From: an uncultured Clostridia bacterium
GTDB lineage: Bacteria > Bacillota > Clostridia > HGM11514
NCBI GenBank assembly: GCA_934464705.1
Contig: CAKSKB010000012.1
Coordinates: 1-64,000, forward strand
DNA: 64,000 bases
Direction: 5' to 3'
A program made the translations under genes and the position numbers. Positions within the stretch are counted from its first letter, which is position 1; each line of letters starts with the position of its first letter. Shown piece by piece: positions 23,993-33,349 of the stretch. The notes under the pieces are model-generated. The model was not told the DNA's origin and ran no database searches. It worked only from the letters and a program-made list of their open reading frames with translations.

Positions 23993-26623
23993 TTATTCTT
24001 CTTCCTTAAGCTTAGCCTGTGCAGCTGCGAGCCTTGCAATCGGAACTCTGAAAGGCGAGCAGGATACATAGTCAAGACCAATCTTGTGGCAGAACTCTAC
24101 GGATGTAGGATCGCCGCCGTGCTCACCGCAGATACCCACATGAAGCGACGGACGAACGCCCTTACCAAGCTTAATAGCCATTTCCATAAGCTTGCCTACG
24201 CCGATCTGGTCGAGTTTTGCGAAGGGATCGTTCTCAAAAATCTTAGCGTCATAGTAAGCGTCGAGGAACTTGCCTGCGTCATCACGGGAGAAGCCGTATG
24301 TCATCTGAGTGAGGTCGTTTGTACCGAAGCAGAAGAATTCAGCTTCCTTAGCGATCTCGTCAGCTGTGAGAGCAGCTCTCGGGATTTCAATCATAGTACC
24401 TACTTCGTACTTGATATCGCTGTTTGCAGCCTTGATTTCAGCGTCAGCTGTTTCAACAACAACGCCCTTAACGAACTTAAGTTCTTTAACATCGCCGATA
24501 AGAGGAATCATGATTTCGGGAGCCACATTCCAGTCGGGATGGTTCTTCTTAACATTGATAGCTGCTCTGATAACAGCCTTTGTCTGCATCTTTGCAATTT
24601 CAGGATATGTTACCGCAAGACGGCAGCCTCTGTGACCCATCATCGGGTTGAACTCGTGGAGAGAATCGATGATAGCCTTGATTGTTTCAACGCTCTTGCC
24701 CTGTTCAGCCGCAAGAAGCTTAATGTCTTCTTCTTCGGTGGGAACAAATTCATGAAGCGGCGGATCGAGGAATCTGATAGTAACAGGATTTCCTTCAAGA
24801 GCTTCATAGAGGGCTTCAAAGTCGCCCTGCTGAATAGGAAGAATCTTTTCAAGAGCCTTTTCTCTTTCTTCAACGGTATCGGAGCAGATCATTTCTCTGA
24901 AAGCGTCGATTCTGTCGCCTTCGAAGAACATATGCTCTGTACGGCAAAGACCGATACCTTCCGCACCGAGTTCCTTAGCCTTTTTAGCGTCCTTGGGAGT
25001 ATCGGCATTGGTTCTTACCTTGAGGGTTCTGAACTTGTCTGCCCAACCCATGATTCTGCCGAGCTCGCCTGTGATGGAAGCGTCAACAGTGGGGATAATT
25101 CCGTCATAGATGTTACCGGTTGAACCGTCGATGGAGATTTCGTCGCCTTCATGGTAAACCTTACCTGCAAGCTCGAACTTCTTATTTTCTTCGTCCATCT
25201 TGATTGCAGAGCAGCCGGAAACGCAGCATGTACCCATACCTCTTGCAACAACGGCAGCGTGAGAAGTCATACCTCCGCGTACTGTAAGGATACCCTGAGC
25301 GGCCTTCATGCCTTCGATATCTTCGGGGGAAGTTTCAAGACGAACAAGAACAACCTTCTTGCCGTTTGCCTTCCAAGCCTTAGCGTCGTCAGCGGTGAAC
25401 ACGATCTGACCGCAGGCAGCACCCGGGGATGCAGCGAGAGCCTTAGCGATAGGCTTTGCAGCCTTAAGAGCCTTAGCGTCAAACTGAGGATGAAGAAGGG
25501 TGTCGAGGTTTCTGGGGTCTATCATAAGAACCGCCTTTTTCTCGTCGATCATGCCTTCATCAACAAGGTCGCAAGCGATTTTGAGGGCAGCCTGAGCTGT
25601 TCTCTTACCGTTTCTTGTCTGGAGCATATAGAGTTTTTCATTTTCAACGGTGAACTCCATATCCTGCATATCTCTGTAGTGGTCTTCGAGAGTTTTGCAA
25701 ACATTAACGAACTGTTCGTAAGCAGCCGGGAACTTGTCCGCCATCTGAGCGATGGGCATAGGCGTACGAACACCGGCAACAACATCTTCACCCTGAGCGT
25801 TTGTAAGGAATTCGCCCATAAGTTTCTTTTCGCCGGTAGCGGGGTCTCTTGTGAAAGCAACGCCTGTACCGCAGTCGTTACCCATGTTACCGAATGCCAT
25901 CATCTGAACATTAACGGCAGTACCCCAGGAATAAGGAATATCGTTATCGCGGCGGTAAACATTTGCTCTGGGGTTGTCCCACGAACGGAAAACTGCCTTG
26001 ATAGCGCCCATAAGCTGTTCTTTGGGGTCGGTCGGGAAATCCTCACCGATTTTAGCTTTATATTCATCTTTGAATTTGCCTGCGAGAACTTTGAGGTCTT
26101 CGGCTGTAAGGTCAACATCCTGAGTTACGCCCTTAGCTTCCTTCATCTCGTCGATGAGAACCTCAAAATACTTTTTGCCGACTTCCATAACTACATCGGA
26201 ATACATCTGAATGAATCTTCTGTAGCAGTCGTAAGCCCATCTCGGATTACCGGATTTTTTAGCCATAACCTCAACAACATCTTCGTTAAGACCGAGGTTA
26301 AGAATGGTATCCATCATACCGGGCATGGAAGCTCTTGCGCCGCTTCGTACGGAAACGAGGAGCGGATTTTCAAGATCTCCGAACTTTTTGCCGGTGATTT
26401 CTTCCATTTTTACGATGTACTCCATGATTTCGGCCTCAATCTCGGGATTGATTTTCTTGCCGTCCTCATAATACTGAGTGCAGGCTTCCGTAGTGATGGT
26501 GAAGCCCTGCGGAACGGGAAGGCCGAGCTTAGTCATTTCTGCCAGGTTAGCGCCCTTACCGCCGAGAAGATTTCTCATGGTAGCGTCGCCTTCGCTGAAC
26601 AAATAAACAAATTTTTTGCTCAT
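23993..26623 (-). CDS. ppdK: Pyruvate, phosphate dikinase
   Basis: 876 residues; interconverts pyruvate/ATP/Pi and PEP/AMP/PPi, used by many Clostridia in glycolysis or gluconeogenesis with PPi. It has the nucleotide-binding N-terminal domain (MRNLLGGKGANLAEMTKLGLPVPQG, then SVRSGARASMPGMMDTILNLG), the phosphohistidine domain with GGMTSHAAVVARGMG (catalytic His), and a TIM-barrel PEP/pyruvate domain ending with GICGEHGGDPTSVEFC. AGGAGGA precedes the ATG. No PPDK regulatory protein gene is adjacent. It follows recO on the same strand but has its own promoter and terminator. Confidence 0.98.
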   Translation of the reverse strand: MSKKFVYLFSEGDATMRNLLGGKGANLAEMTKLGLPVPQGFTITTEACTQYYEDGKKINPEIEAEIMEYIVKMEEITGKKFGDLENPLLVSVRSGARASMPGMMDTILNLGLNEDVVEVMAKKSGNPRWAYDCYRRFIQMYSDVVMEVGKKYFEVLIDEMKEAKGVTQDVDLTAEDLKVLAGKFKDEYKAKIGEDFPTDPKEQLMGAIKAVFRSWDNPRANVYRRDNDIPYSWGTAVNVQMMAFGNMGNDCGTGVAFTRDPATGEKKLMGEFLTNAQGEDVVAGVRTPMPIAQMADKFPAAYEQFVNVCKTLEDHYRDMQDMEFTVENEKLYMLQTRNGKRTAQAALKIACDLVDEGMIDEKKAVLMIDPRNLDTLLHPQFDAKALKAAKPIAKALAASPGAACGQIVFTADDAKAWKANGKKVVLVRLETSPEDIEGMKAAQGILTVRGGMTSHAAVVARGMGTCCVSGCSAIKMDEENKKFELAGKVYHEGDEISIDGSTGNIYDGIIPTVDASITGELGRIMGWADKFRTLKVRTNADTPKDAKKAKELGAEGIGLCRTEHMFFEGDRIDAFREMICSDTVEEREKALEKILPIQQGDFEALYEALEGNPVTIRFLDPPLHEFVPTEEEDIKLLAAEQGKSVETIKAIIDSLHEFNPMMGHRGCRLAVTYPEIAKMQTKAVIRAAINVKKNHPDWNVAPEIMIPLIGDVKELKFVKGVVVETADAEIKAANSDIKYEVGTMIEIPRAALTADEIAKEAEFFCFGTNDLTQMTYGFSRDDAGKFLDAYYDAKIFENDPFAKLDQIGVGKLMEMAIKLGKGVRPSLHVGICGEHGGDPTSVEFCHKIGLDYVSCSPFRVPIARLAAAQAKLKEEE

Positions 26624-26682
26624 TGTAGTGTATTCCTCCTAAAATTAGATTTCAAAATTAAATTACTTGTTACCAATTAATA

Positions 26683-26711
26683 ATTATAGCATAAATTTCA
26701 TAAAAAGTAAA
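26683..26711 (-). promoter_or_regulatory. Predicted promoter of ppdK
   Basis: Minus strand: TTTACT (26706-26711), 17-nt spacer, TATAAT (26683-26688), in the gap between recO and ppdK. The -10 box is perfect, the -35 moderate. Confidence 0.6.
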
Positions 26712-26724
26712 TACAAAAGATTAA

Positions 26725-27447
26725 TCAAATTGTAACTAATTTTTTATACATTTCTAACGAATTTGGTATAAATTCCACACAATTCAGCAAATAATCCTCG
26801 CAAATCGGGGAAATCTGCGCAAGGATTTCATCGCTGACCTTAAATAAAAACACTCTTTTGTCCGGTGCGGAGCAGATATAGCGGAGCACCGCCAAAGCCT
26901 CGCCGAGAGGGGGTTTTTCGGGGCGGCAGGAGCGGCATACGGCACCGCCGTCCTCTCCCGAAAAGCCTTCCGCCGCACCGCCGCAGATGGCGCATTCGGA
27001 AAGCTGCGGAGCATAGCCCATAAGGCATGCGCAGCGCATTTCGAAAACCGCCTTCACAAGCGCAGACGGAACGGTATTTTTTCCTATTATGTATAAGCTG
27101 TTGAGGAAAAGGCTCAAAAGGCGTCTGTCGGGCACCTTTTCCTGAGTAACGGCGCACATAATTTCGGAAAAATAAGAGGCGAGCGAAAGCGCTTCGATAT
27201 CCGCCGAAACGGGAGAAAAGCTGTTTAGCAGTTCAAACTCGTTAAGCCTGTAGCCCTTTGAATTTTTAAAAAGGGTGAACGAAGCGTAGCACAAAAGGCG
27301 CACGCCCGAAAGACGGTTGCCCTGTCTTCTTGCGCCGCGTGCGCTTATGCGGATTTTACCCAAATCCTCGGAAAACACGGTAAGGATTTTATCGCTCTCC
27401 CCCACCTTCGTTTCCTTTATTATCACACCCCTGGTGTTCACATACAA
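26725..27447 (-). CDS. recO: DNA repair protein RecO
   Basis: 240 residues; works with RecF/RecR to load RecA on SSB-covered DNA. The OB fold (GVIIKETKVGESDKILTVFSEDLGKIRISARGARR) is followed by a helical domain with a four-Cys zinc site (CAICGG...CRSC near 150-170). The first 59 nt overlap the end of the yqzL-like gene in another frame, as happens in compact clostridial era-recO blocks. The start has only a weak ribosome site (GAGGCGG), consistent with coupled translation. Confidence 0.93.
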   Translation of the reverse strand: MYVNTRGVIIKETKVGESDKILTVFSEDLGKIRISARGARRQGNRLSGVRLLCYASFTLFKNSKGYRLNEFELLNSFSPVSADIEALSLASYFSEIMCAVTQEKVPDRRLLSLFLNSLYIIGKNTVPSALVKAVFEMRCACLMGYAPQLSECAICGGAAEGFSGEDGGAVCRSCRPEKPPLGEALAVLRYICSAPDKRVFLFKVSDEILAQISPICEDYLLNCVEFIPNSLEMYKKLVTI

Positions 27448-27556
27448 GCCCGTCCGCCTCTTTTCCGAGCGTCAAAAGCTCCTGTTTATACAGAAGATAC
27501 GCTTCAATGCTGCCGCTTTTGTTAAAATAATTCCAAGCCATATCCTTTAAGCACAT
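27389..27556 (-). CDS. yqzL: YqzL-family small protein between era and recO
   Basis: 55 residues, MCLKDMAWNYFNKSGSIEAY then LLYKQ and a charged tail. The W-x-Y/F-F-x-x-[ST]-G-[SN]-[IV]-E-[AT]-Y-L core is that of Bacillus YqzL, which lies at exactly this place between era and recO. I chose the ATG at 27556 because GGAGGG sits 6 nt upstream; the ATG at 27541 is too close to its only purine-rich tract. The 3' end runs 59 nt into recO. Function unknown in any organism I can name. Confidence 0.75.
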   Translation of the reverse strand: MCLKDMAWNYFNKSGSIEAYLLYKQELLTLGKEADGLVCEHQGCDNKGNEGGGER

Positions 27557-27618
27557 AAAAATCCCTCCGGCAATATTTTTTGCCGTAACGGGCATTAAAT
27601 ACAAGGTAATTTATGCTT

Positions 27619-28503
27619 TTATTCGGATTTAAAACCAAAGTTTCTGATTTGCGCTTCGTTGTTGCGCCAGTCGTCCTTAACCTTGACCCAAAGTTCCAGA
27701 TGAACCTTTTTATCAAGGAATTTTTCGATTTCGATTCTTGCGGAGGTGCCGATTTTTTTAATCATTTCGCCGCCTTTTCCTATAAGAATCATTTTGTGCC
27801 CGGGCTTTTCGACATAAATCGTGGCGTTTATTTTGCAGATGTCCTTTTCGTTTTTCATAGCGGTGATTTCAACCGCAGTGCCGTGCGGAACCTCCTGAAG
27901 CAAAAATCTCAGGATTTTTTCCCTTATCATTTCGGACACAATCTGCCGTTCGGGCTGGTCGGTCACCTGATCGTCGGGATAATATTTCGGTCCGTACGGC
28001 AAAAACTTTCTTATCGTATCGACAAGAAGCTTAACGCCGTCCTTTTTCTGTGCGCTTATCGGAATAACCTCGTCAAAGCTGCAAAGCCCGCTGTACTTTG
28101 CGATTATCCCGAGAAGCTTTTCCTTCGGCACGATGTCAATTTTGTTAATCGCCAGAATCATCGGAACCTTCACGGTCTGAAGTCTTTTTATGATGTTTTC
28201 ATCGGTGATGTCCTTTGATGCGTCAACCATGAAAATTACCGCGTCCATATCGGAAAGCGCAGAATAAGCCGATTTTACCATAACCGCCCCGAGTTTGTTT
28301 TTGGGGTTATGGATTCCGGGGGTGTCAACGAACACAATCTGGCTGACATCGTCGGCGTAGATTGCGGTAATTTTGTTTCTCGTTGTCTGTGGCTTGTTCG
28401 ACACAATCGCAACCTTCTGCCCGACAATGCTGTTTATAAGTGTTGATTTGCCGACATTCGGTCTGCCGATTACCGTCACAAAGCCCGATTTGAAATTATC
28501 CAT
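27619..28503 (-). CDS. era: Ribosome-assembly GTPase Era
   Basis: 294 residues; binds the 3' end of 16S rRNA during small-subunit assembly. G1 GRPNVGKSTLIN, G2 region QTTRNKITAIY, G3 DTPGIHNP, G4 NKID and G5 ISAQK are all present, followed by a C-terminal KH domain with GKGGEMIKKIGTSARIEIEKFL. It starts directly after ybeY with GGAGAT upstream. Part of the conserved ybeY-era-recO order. Confidence 0.98.
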   Translation of the reverse strand: MDNFKSGFVTVIGRPNVGKSTLINSIVGQKVAIVSNKPQTTRNKITAIYADDVSQIVFVDTPGIHNPKNKLGAVMVKSAYSALSDMDAVIFMVDASKDITDENIIKRLQTVKVPMILAINKIDIVPKEKLLGIIAKYSGLCSFDEVIPISAQKKDGVKLLVDTIRKFLPYGPKYYPDDQVTDQPERQIVSEMIREKILRFLLQEVPHGTAVEITAMKNEKDICKINATIYVEKPGHKMILIGKGGEMIKKIGTSARIEIEKFLDKKVHLELWVKVKDDWRNNEAQIRNFGFKSE

Positions 28504-28983
28504 TTAATTTATCTCCGTTCGTTTAATATTAAGCTCATCGAGGACCGCCTCCTCGTGTGTGCGCATAATGCGGCGGTCGCTCTCGCAAATGTGGTCGTAG
28601 CCCATAAGGTGCATCATGGAATGAACCGTCAGAAACGCAATTTCACGCTCTAAGCTGTGCCCGAACTCCTCCGCCTGCCGCATTGCGGTTTCGACCGAAA
28701 TTACAACATCGCCGAGATACACAAGCCCGGTTTCGGGGTCGATATCTGTTTTTTCGACGCTCCTCACATCGGAAAGCATCGGAAAAGACAGCACATCGGT
28801 TTTTCTGTCTAATTTACGATGTTCACGGTTGAGGGTTCTTATTGCATCGTCATCGACAAAAGTGACCCCAACCTCGCAGCCGTAATCAATATTTTCGTAT
28901 GAAAGGCACTGCCCGACAATTCTTTCGAGCCACCCTTCCGTCACACCGTGCTCCAAGCTTTGTTCATCGCTGAACCGAACCAT
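28504..28983 (-). CDS. ybeY: Endoribonuclease YbeY
   Basis: 159 residues; zinc-dependent RNase for 16S rRNA 3' maturation and ribosome quality control. The metal motif HSMMHLMGYDH (H-x3-H-x5-D/H) is intact, with the typical NREHRKLDRKTDVLSFP upstream. Three ATGs are close together at 28992, 28989 and 28983; I prefer 28983 because AAAGGA is 8 nt upstream. The start overlaps the end of the HD-7TM gene by 20 nt. Confidence 0.96.
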   Translation of the reverse strand: MVRFSDEQSLEHGVTEGWLERIVGQCLSYENIDYGCEVGVTFVDDDAIRTLNREHRKLDRKTDVLSFPMLSDVRSVEKTDIDPETGLVYLGDVVISVETAMRQAEEFGHSLEREIAFLTVHSMMHLMGYDHICESDRRIMRTHEEAVLDELNIKRTEIN

Positions 28984-30889
28984 TTTCATCATCCTTTCCG
29001 TTTTTCTGCCCCGGATATGTAATTCTTTTGTAGAAATACCCTTTCAGCGTATTCAGAAACGATTTTTTTATTATGCACAAATCACGGAAAGATATGTCGC
29101 ACTCGTCAAACTGACCGTCATCCGCTTTCGATTTTATAAGCTTTGCGATAAAGCTGTCCATCTCGTCCGCCGTGAAATCGGGAGCGGTTCTTACGGCAGC
29201 CTCGACGGTGTCGGCAAGCATGACGATTGCCGCCTCTTTCGTTTGCGGCTTCATGCATTTATAGCGGAAATCGTTAATATCGGTATTTTCGTTTTCCTGC
29301 TTTGCCTTGTGGTAAAAGTATGCCGTTGCGGTCGTGCCGTGGTGCTGATATATAAAATCGATGAGCCGGGGCGGCAGCTTTGCTTCTTTTGCAAGCTTAA
29401 CGCCGTCGGCCGGGTGCGAAAGGATGTACGCAGCACTCTCTTCGGGCGACATGAAATCATGCGGATTTTCGCTGTACTGATTTTCCTTGAACATCTGCGG
29501 AGCGCACAGCTTTCCGACATCGTGAAAATACGCCCCCGCACGGCACAAAAGCGAATTTGCACCGACGGCATTTGCGGCGTTTTCCGCCAGATTCCCGACC
29601 ATAAGGCTGTGGTGGTATGTACCGGGAGTTTCCATAATCATGCGCTTTAAAAGAATATTGTCAAAATTCACATATTCCGCAAGCTTGAACTGCGTAAGCA
29701 CTCCGAAAACGGTTTCCGTCACTGGGATAAGTCCTATTGAAACGACGCAGCCTATCATGATTCCGCCGGCGGAAAGAAGGCTGTTCTGAACCGCCGGGCG
29801 GAGCGAAGCGTTCGTCCCGACGCTGTAAAGCAAAACGATAATTCCGCTGAGGGCGGAAGTTATGAGCGAGGTATAAACCACCTTGCTTCGGCTAACCGTT
29901 TTTGAAAGCATAAACGCAATCGAAGTGCCCGAAAGCACAGCCGCAAGCGTAAGGTCAATCCCTGCGTCAAAAGCGACCGCGGAGATAAAGCAGGTCACAA
30001 GATTGGTCATAATCGCAATCCTTGCGTCAAACATCAGCGTAAGCATAATCGGCACTATAATCAGCGGCGCAAGGAATGAGGACCAGTTTTTTTCCTCCGA
30101 AAACAGCAGCACAACAAGCATCTGCACAATAAGCACAAAGCAGAATGCGCCGAAATCCGAAAATGAAAAATCCTCTTTCTTTTTAAATAGGTATACAAAC
30201 AAAAGCGCAAGCATCAGCAAAACAAGGGCGGCACGCCCCAGATGGCTTACGATATTCATGGGTGTTTTGTCTTTTATCAGCCCAAGCTGCGACATCATTT
30301 TGTAATGTTTTTCCTCAATGACCTCGCCCTTGCCGATGATTTTTGCACCCTTTCGGTACACAACCGGCTCAACCTTCTGTGAAGCCTCTTTTTTTGCCGC
30401 TTCATAGCTTTCGGCGTCAATAACGGTGTTAACGGCTATGGCGTCTTCCACGATTGCGGAAAGCTCGTCCGAATCCTCCTCCGGGACGCCGAGTTTTTTC
30501 AGCTCGCCTGCGGCGGATGCCCTTTTTTTGTCGATATTATCCGCCGTAACCGCTTCGCTCATTATAATTTCAACTGCCTTTTTTGCGGCAGAAATAATTT
30601 TTTCGTCATTGCCGAATTTGCCTTCTGCGGCTTCCTCGGCGGCGGCTTGGCACTGCGCCGTTTTTGCGGCGTCAATTTTATAATTCGGCTGCACAAGTTC
30701 CTCGGCGCTGCGGCGGAGTTTTTCGGTTGAAACCTCGTCCACGATTTCGCCGGTCGCGAATATATCCTCGGGGCAGATGTCCCCGATTTTAACATCAAAA
30801 TTATCCGGTATGTAGCTTCTGACCGTCACGAAAACAGCGAGCAGAACCAAAACGGCGCCGAGGGCAAAGTTCACTATTCTTTTGCGCAT
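28964..30889 (-). CDS. PgpH-type 7TM HD-domain phosphodiesterase
   Basis: 641 residues. One N-terminal membrane helix, then an extracytoplasmic helical 7TMR-HDED domain (about 35-205), seven membrane helices (about 220-400), and a cytoplasmic HD domain: GTYHHSLMVGNLAENAANAVGA, then AGAYFHDVGKL with the metal-binding HD, and further His in YQHHGTTATAYFYHKA. Listeria PgpH of this architecture degrades cyclic di-AMP, and the position between phoH and ybeY is that of Bacillus YqfF. I infer c-di-AMP phosphodiesterase activity. Confidence 0.93.
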   Translation of the reverse strand: MRKRIVNFALGAVLVLLAVFVTVRSYIPDNFDVKIGDICPEDIFATGEIVDEVSTEKLRRSAEELVQPNYKIDAAKTAQCQAAAEEAAEGKFGNDEKIISAAKKAVEIIMSEAVTADNIDKKRASAAGELKKLGVPEEDSDELSAIVEDAIAVNTVIDAESYEAAKKEASQKVEPVVYRKGAKIIGKGEVIEEKHYKMMSQLGLIKDKTPMNIVSHLGRAALVLLMLALLFVYLFKKKEDFSFSDFGAFCFVLIVQMLVVLLFSEEKNWSSFLAPLIIVPIMLTLMFDARIAIMTNLVTCFISAVAFDAGIDLTLAAVLSGTSIAFMLSKTVSRSKVVYTSLITSALSGIIVLLYSVGTNASLRPAVQNSLLSAGGIMIGCVVSIGLIPVTETVFGVLTQFKLAEYVNFDNILLKRMIMETPGTYHHSLMVGNLAENAANAVGANSLLCRAGAYFHDVGKLCAPQMFKENQYSENPHDFMSPEESAAYILSHPADGVKLAKEAKLPPRLIDFIYQHHGTTATAYFYHKAKQENENTDINDFRYKCMKPQTKEAAIVMLADTVEAAVRTAPDFTADEMDSFIAKLIKSKADDGQFDECDISFRDLCIIKKSFLNTLKGYFYKRITYPGQKNGKDDENGSVQR

Positions 30890-30895
30890 TGCAGG

Positions 30896-31861
30896 CTACC
30901 TCCTTTTACGGTCCTTTCCGCTTTCGTATTTTTCGTAAGCCTTGATTATTTTCATAACAAGCGGATGGCGCACGACATCCCGTTCCGAGAAATTGTTAAT
31001 CCCTATTCCCTCGATGTTTTCAAGAACCTTCATTGCCTCTTTAAGCCCGGAGCGCACACCGGACGGAAGGTCAATCTGCGTAATATCGCCCGTGATAACC
31101 GCTTTTGAGCCGAAGCCTATTCTGGTTAAAAACATCTTCATCTGCTCCGGCGTTGTGTTCTGCGCCTCGTCAAGAATTATAAAGCTGTCGTCGAGGGTTC
31201 TTCCCCTCATATACGCAAGCGGCGCAATTTCGATTGACCCTCTCTCCACATACTTCTGATAGTTTTCCGTGCCGAGCATTTCGTAGAGGGCGTCGTACAG
31301 CGGGCGAAGGTAGGGGTCGACCTTGTTCTGAAGGTCGCCCGGGAGAAATCCGAGTTTTTCACCGGCTTCAACCGCCGGCCGTGTAAGAATAATTCTGCTG
31401 ACCTCACGGCTGCGGAACGCCTTAACCGCCATCGCAACCGCAAGGTAGGTTTTGCCCGTTCCGGCGGGGCCGACCCCGAGAACGACCGTATTTTTTTCAA
31501 TGCTTTCGATATATCTTTTCTGCCCGATGGTTTTGGGCTTCAAGGGCTTTCCGCGCGCCGTAAGGCAGAGAATATCGCTGCCGAGGGATACGGCGTCGTC
31601 CACCGTGCCGTCCATCGACATAAAATATCTTACCTTCTGTTCGTCGATGACCTCGCCGGTATCGGCAAGGTTGAAAAGTCCGCGCAGCACCTCGGCGCAT
31701 TTTTTTGCCGGAATTTCATCGCCCGAAATTTTAATCTCGCCGTCACGGTTTGAAACCGTAACGCCGTAGCTTTTTTCAAGTATTTTAAGATTTGCGTCGA
31801 AACTGCCGAACACGCTTGCCGCAGCCGACGAATCAGCCGTTTCCGGGATTGTCAGTATCAT
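30896..31861 (-). CDS. phoH: PhoH-family P-loop ATPase
   Basis: 321 residues. An N-terminal KH-like region is followed by the PhoH ATPase: Q-motif area KPKTIGQKRYIE, Walker A GVGPAGTGKTYLA near 135, IILTRPAVEAGEKLGFLPGDL, Walker B SFIILDEAQNTTPEQMKMFLTRIG and ITGDITQIDLP. Probably an RNA helicase or RNase-associated ATPase acting with YbeY. Its 5' end overlaps the end of yqfD by 29 nt; GGAGAG is the ribosome site. Confidence 0.96.
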   Translation of the reverse strand: MILTIPETADSSAAASVFGSFDANLKILEKSYGVTVSNRDGEIKISGDEIPAKKCAEVLRGLFNLADTGEVIDEQKVRYFMSMDGTVDDAVSLGSDILCLTARGKPLKPKTIGQKRYIESIEKNTVVLGVGPAGTGKTYLAVAMAVKAFRSREVSRIILTRPAVEAGEKLGFLPGDLQNKVDPYLRPLYDALYEMLGTENYQKYVERGSIEIAPLAYMRGRTLDDSFIILDEAQNTTPEQMKMFLTRIGFGSKAVITGDITQIDLPSGVRSGLKEAMKVLENIEGIGINNFSERDVVRHPLVMKIIKAYEKYESGKDRKRR

Positions 31862-33035
31862 TTATTTCTTCTCTCCGTTCCGTATATCTTTGCTGAACCG
31901 CAATGTTTTCGGTACATTCAAAAATCACATGGACGAAAGCCGTTTCGCCCTGCACCGAATAATCCGAACCCACCGCCTCCGCCGACAGAATATTTTCCGG
32001 CAGTTTTTTGGAAGCTTCAAAAACGGCTTTTTCGACCGCCTCGGATTCCGGCATAACATACCGTTCCGTTTTCTTTTCGAAAATGGTTTCGGATTCAAGC
32101 CTGAGGTATTTTCCCCTGCTCCTTACTATTTTATCATATTCCGTATATAAAATGCTACCCCTAAAATACAAATTTATCGGAAATTTTGAAATTTTTATGC
32201 GATTTCGGGTGATTTTCGCCCCCGAATACGAAACTTTTTCCTCAAAAAGGGGCTGAACGACATCAAACTCGTACCATGTTTTGGCAATCACCTCGCCGAA
32301 AGAGTGAACCGTGTAAGGCTCCGGCAGAACATTTTCGCCGTCCTTTTCGACCAGCGCCGAAACGATAATTTCGCCGGCTGTGACCTTCGAGCCTACGCCC
32401 TTCATCTTTTCGCCGTTCCTCACCCTCATTTCGGTTATCACGCCGTCACGGGCGGCAACGATATCGCAAGGCTCGTCGGCTTTGAGCATATCGGGAATTT
32501 CACGGCGCTCCTTGATTTTTATTTTAAGAACCGTTCCGCGAAGTTCCGCTCCCGCCCAGGATACCCCCCTCACGCCGCTTACGATTCTTTTTGAAATTCT
32601 TTTGGTGTCCACGCTGCGCTTCGGCGACCATTTTTTTATGTTGTTGTCGTTAAGAATTTTTATTATATCGGACTTTTTTGTCTGCCTGCAGCCCGAAATA
32701 TCGATTCTCCACACAAGCGACCCGGCAAAGAAAACGAGGGCGGCAAAAATCAGAAATCCGAGCATAAGCGCATATCTTTTTTTGAATCCGAGAGCAAAGT
32801 ATTTAAGCCCCCGGTATCTCAGAATTTTAACGGTGCAGCCGCAGCCTTCGGCGATTTCGTAAAGCTGCCCCGCCGCCTTTCCGGAAACCGAAAAGCGCAG
32901 AGCGCCGTCCTCTTTTTTGACATTCCATATAAACACTCCTCCTCTTGTGCATGCATTTATGAACCGCTCCGGAAGACCGCCCGAAACCTCTGCGTCGGCA
33001 AAACCGCAAAGACTGTAATAAAGATTAAGTATCAA
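31833..33035 (-). CDS. yqfD: Sporulation protein YqfD
   Basis: 400 residues, made during sporulation in bacilli and clostridia. N-terminal FINACTRGGVFIWNVKK and RYRGLKYFALGFKKRYALMLG lead into a single membrane helix, then an outer domain with the FtsQ-like turn IDISGCRQTKKSDIIKILNDN and the family's GVITEMRVRNGEKMKGVGSKV. The start codon is TTG at 33035 after a GGCGGTGG tract; the next ATG candidates would cut into the conserved part. It lies between yqfC and phoH, as in Bacillus. Confidence 0.92.
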   Translation of the reverse strand: MILNLYYSLCGFADAEVSGGLPERFINACTRGGVFIWNVKKEDGALRFSVSGKAAGQLYEIAEGCGCTVKILRYRGLKYFALGFKKRYALMLGFLIFAALVFFAGSLVWRIDISGCRQTKKSDIIKILNDNNIKKWSPKRSVDTKRISKRIVSGVRGVSWAGAELRGTVLKIKIKERREIPDMLKADEPCDIVAARDGVITEMRVRNGEKMKGVGSKVTAGEIIVSALVEKDGENVLPEPYTVHSFGEVIAKTWYEFDVVQPLFEEKVSYSGAKITRNRIKISKFPINLYFRGSILYTEYDKIVRSRGKYLRLESETIFEKKTERYVMPESEAVEKAVFEASKKLPENILSAEAVGSDYSVQGETAFVHVIFECTENIAVQQRYTERREEINDTDNPGNG

Positions 33036-33053
33036 AAAACCACCGCCCGAAAT

Positions 33054-33281
33054 TCAATGAATAAATTCCACTTTTTCTATTTTTCCGACAGCGCAGACCT
33101 CCTCGTCGCTTATATAACATATTTCAAAGCCGGAGCCCGCAATGCTGACAACGAAATCCGCCGTGTTTATGCGGATTGCCGTATCGGTATACTCTATAAT
33201 CCCCTTGTAGTTTGAAACCGAAAATCTGCCCGTGCCGAGGATTTCCACGGCGGCGCACTTTAATTCGTCGGAAATGTTCAT
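33054..33281 (-). CDS. yqfC: Sporulation protein YqfC (YabP family)
   Basis: 75 residues with the YabP/YqfC small beta fold: SNYKGIIEYTDTAIRINTADFVVSIAGSGFEI... and a C-terminal GKIEKVEF. It is slightly shorter than the usual 85-95 residues. First gene of the yqfC-yqfD-phoH-pgpH-ybeY-era-yqzL-recO run; the preceding 60 nt have no strong sigma-A promoter, as expected if it is read by a sporulation sigma factor. Confidence 0.88.
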   Translation of the reverse strand: MNISDELKCAAVEILGTGRFSVSNYKGIIEYTDTAIRINTADFVVSIAGSGFEICYISDEEVCAVGKIEKVEFIH

Positions 33282-33349
33282 AAATAATCACCCGTATAAA
33301 AGTATGCAATTAATGCCCCGTCCATGAATATAATTAAGCGGTGATTATA

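Noticed and set aside
25151..26680. 509-codon open frame on the plus strand opposite ppdK
   Set aside because: It mirrors the codon structure of ppdK, shows no domain, and its translation is Ser/Phe/Cys-rich like other shadows; ppdK is unmistakable.
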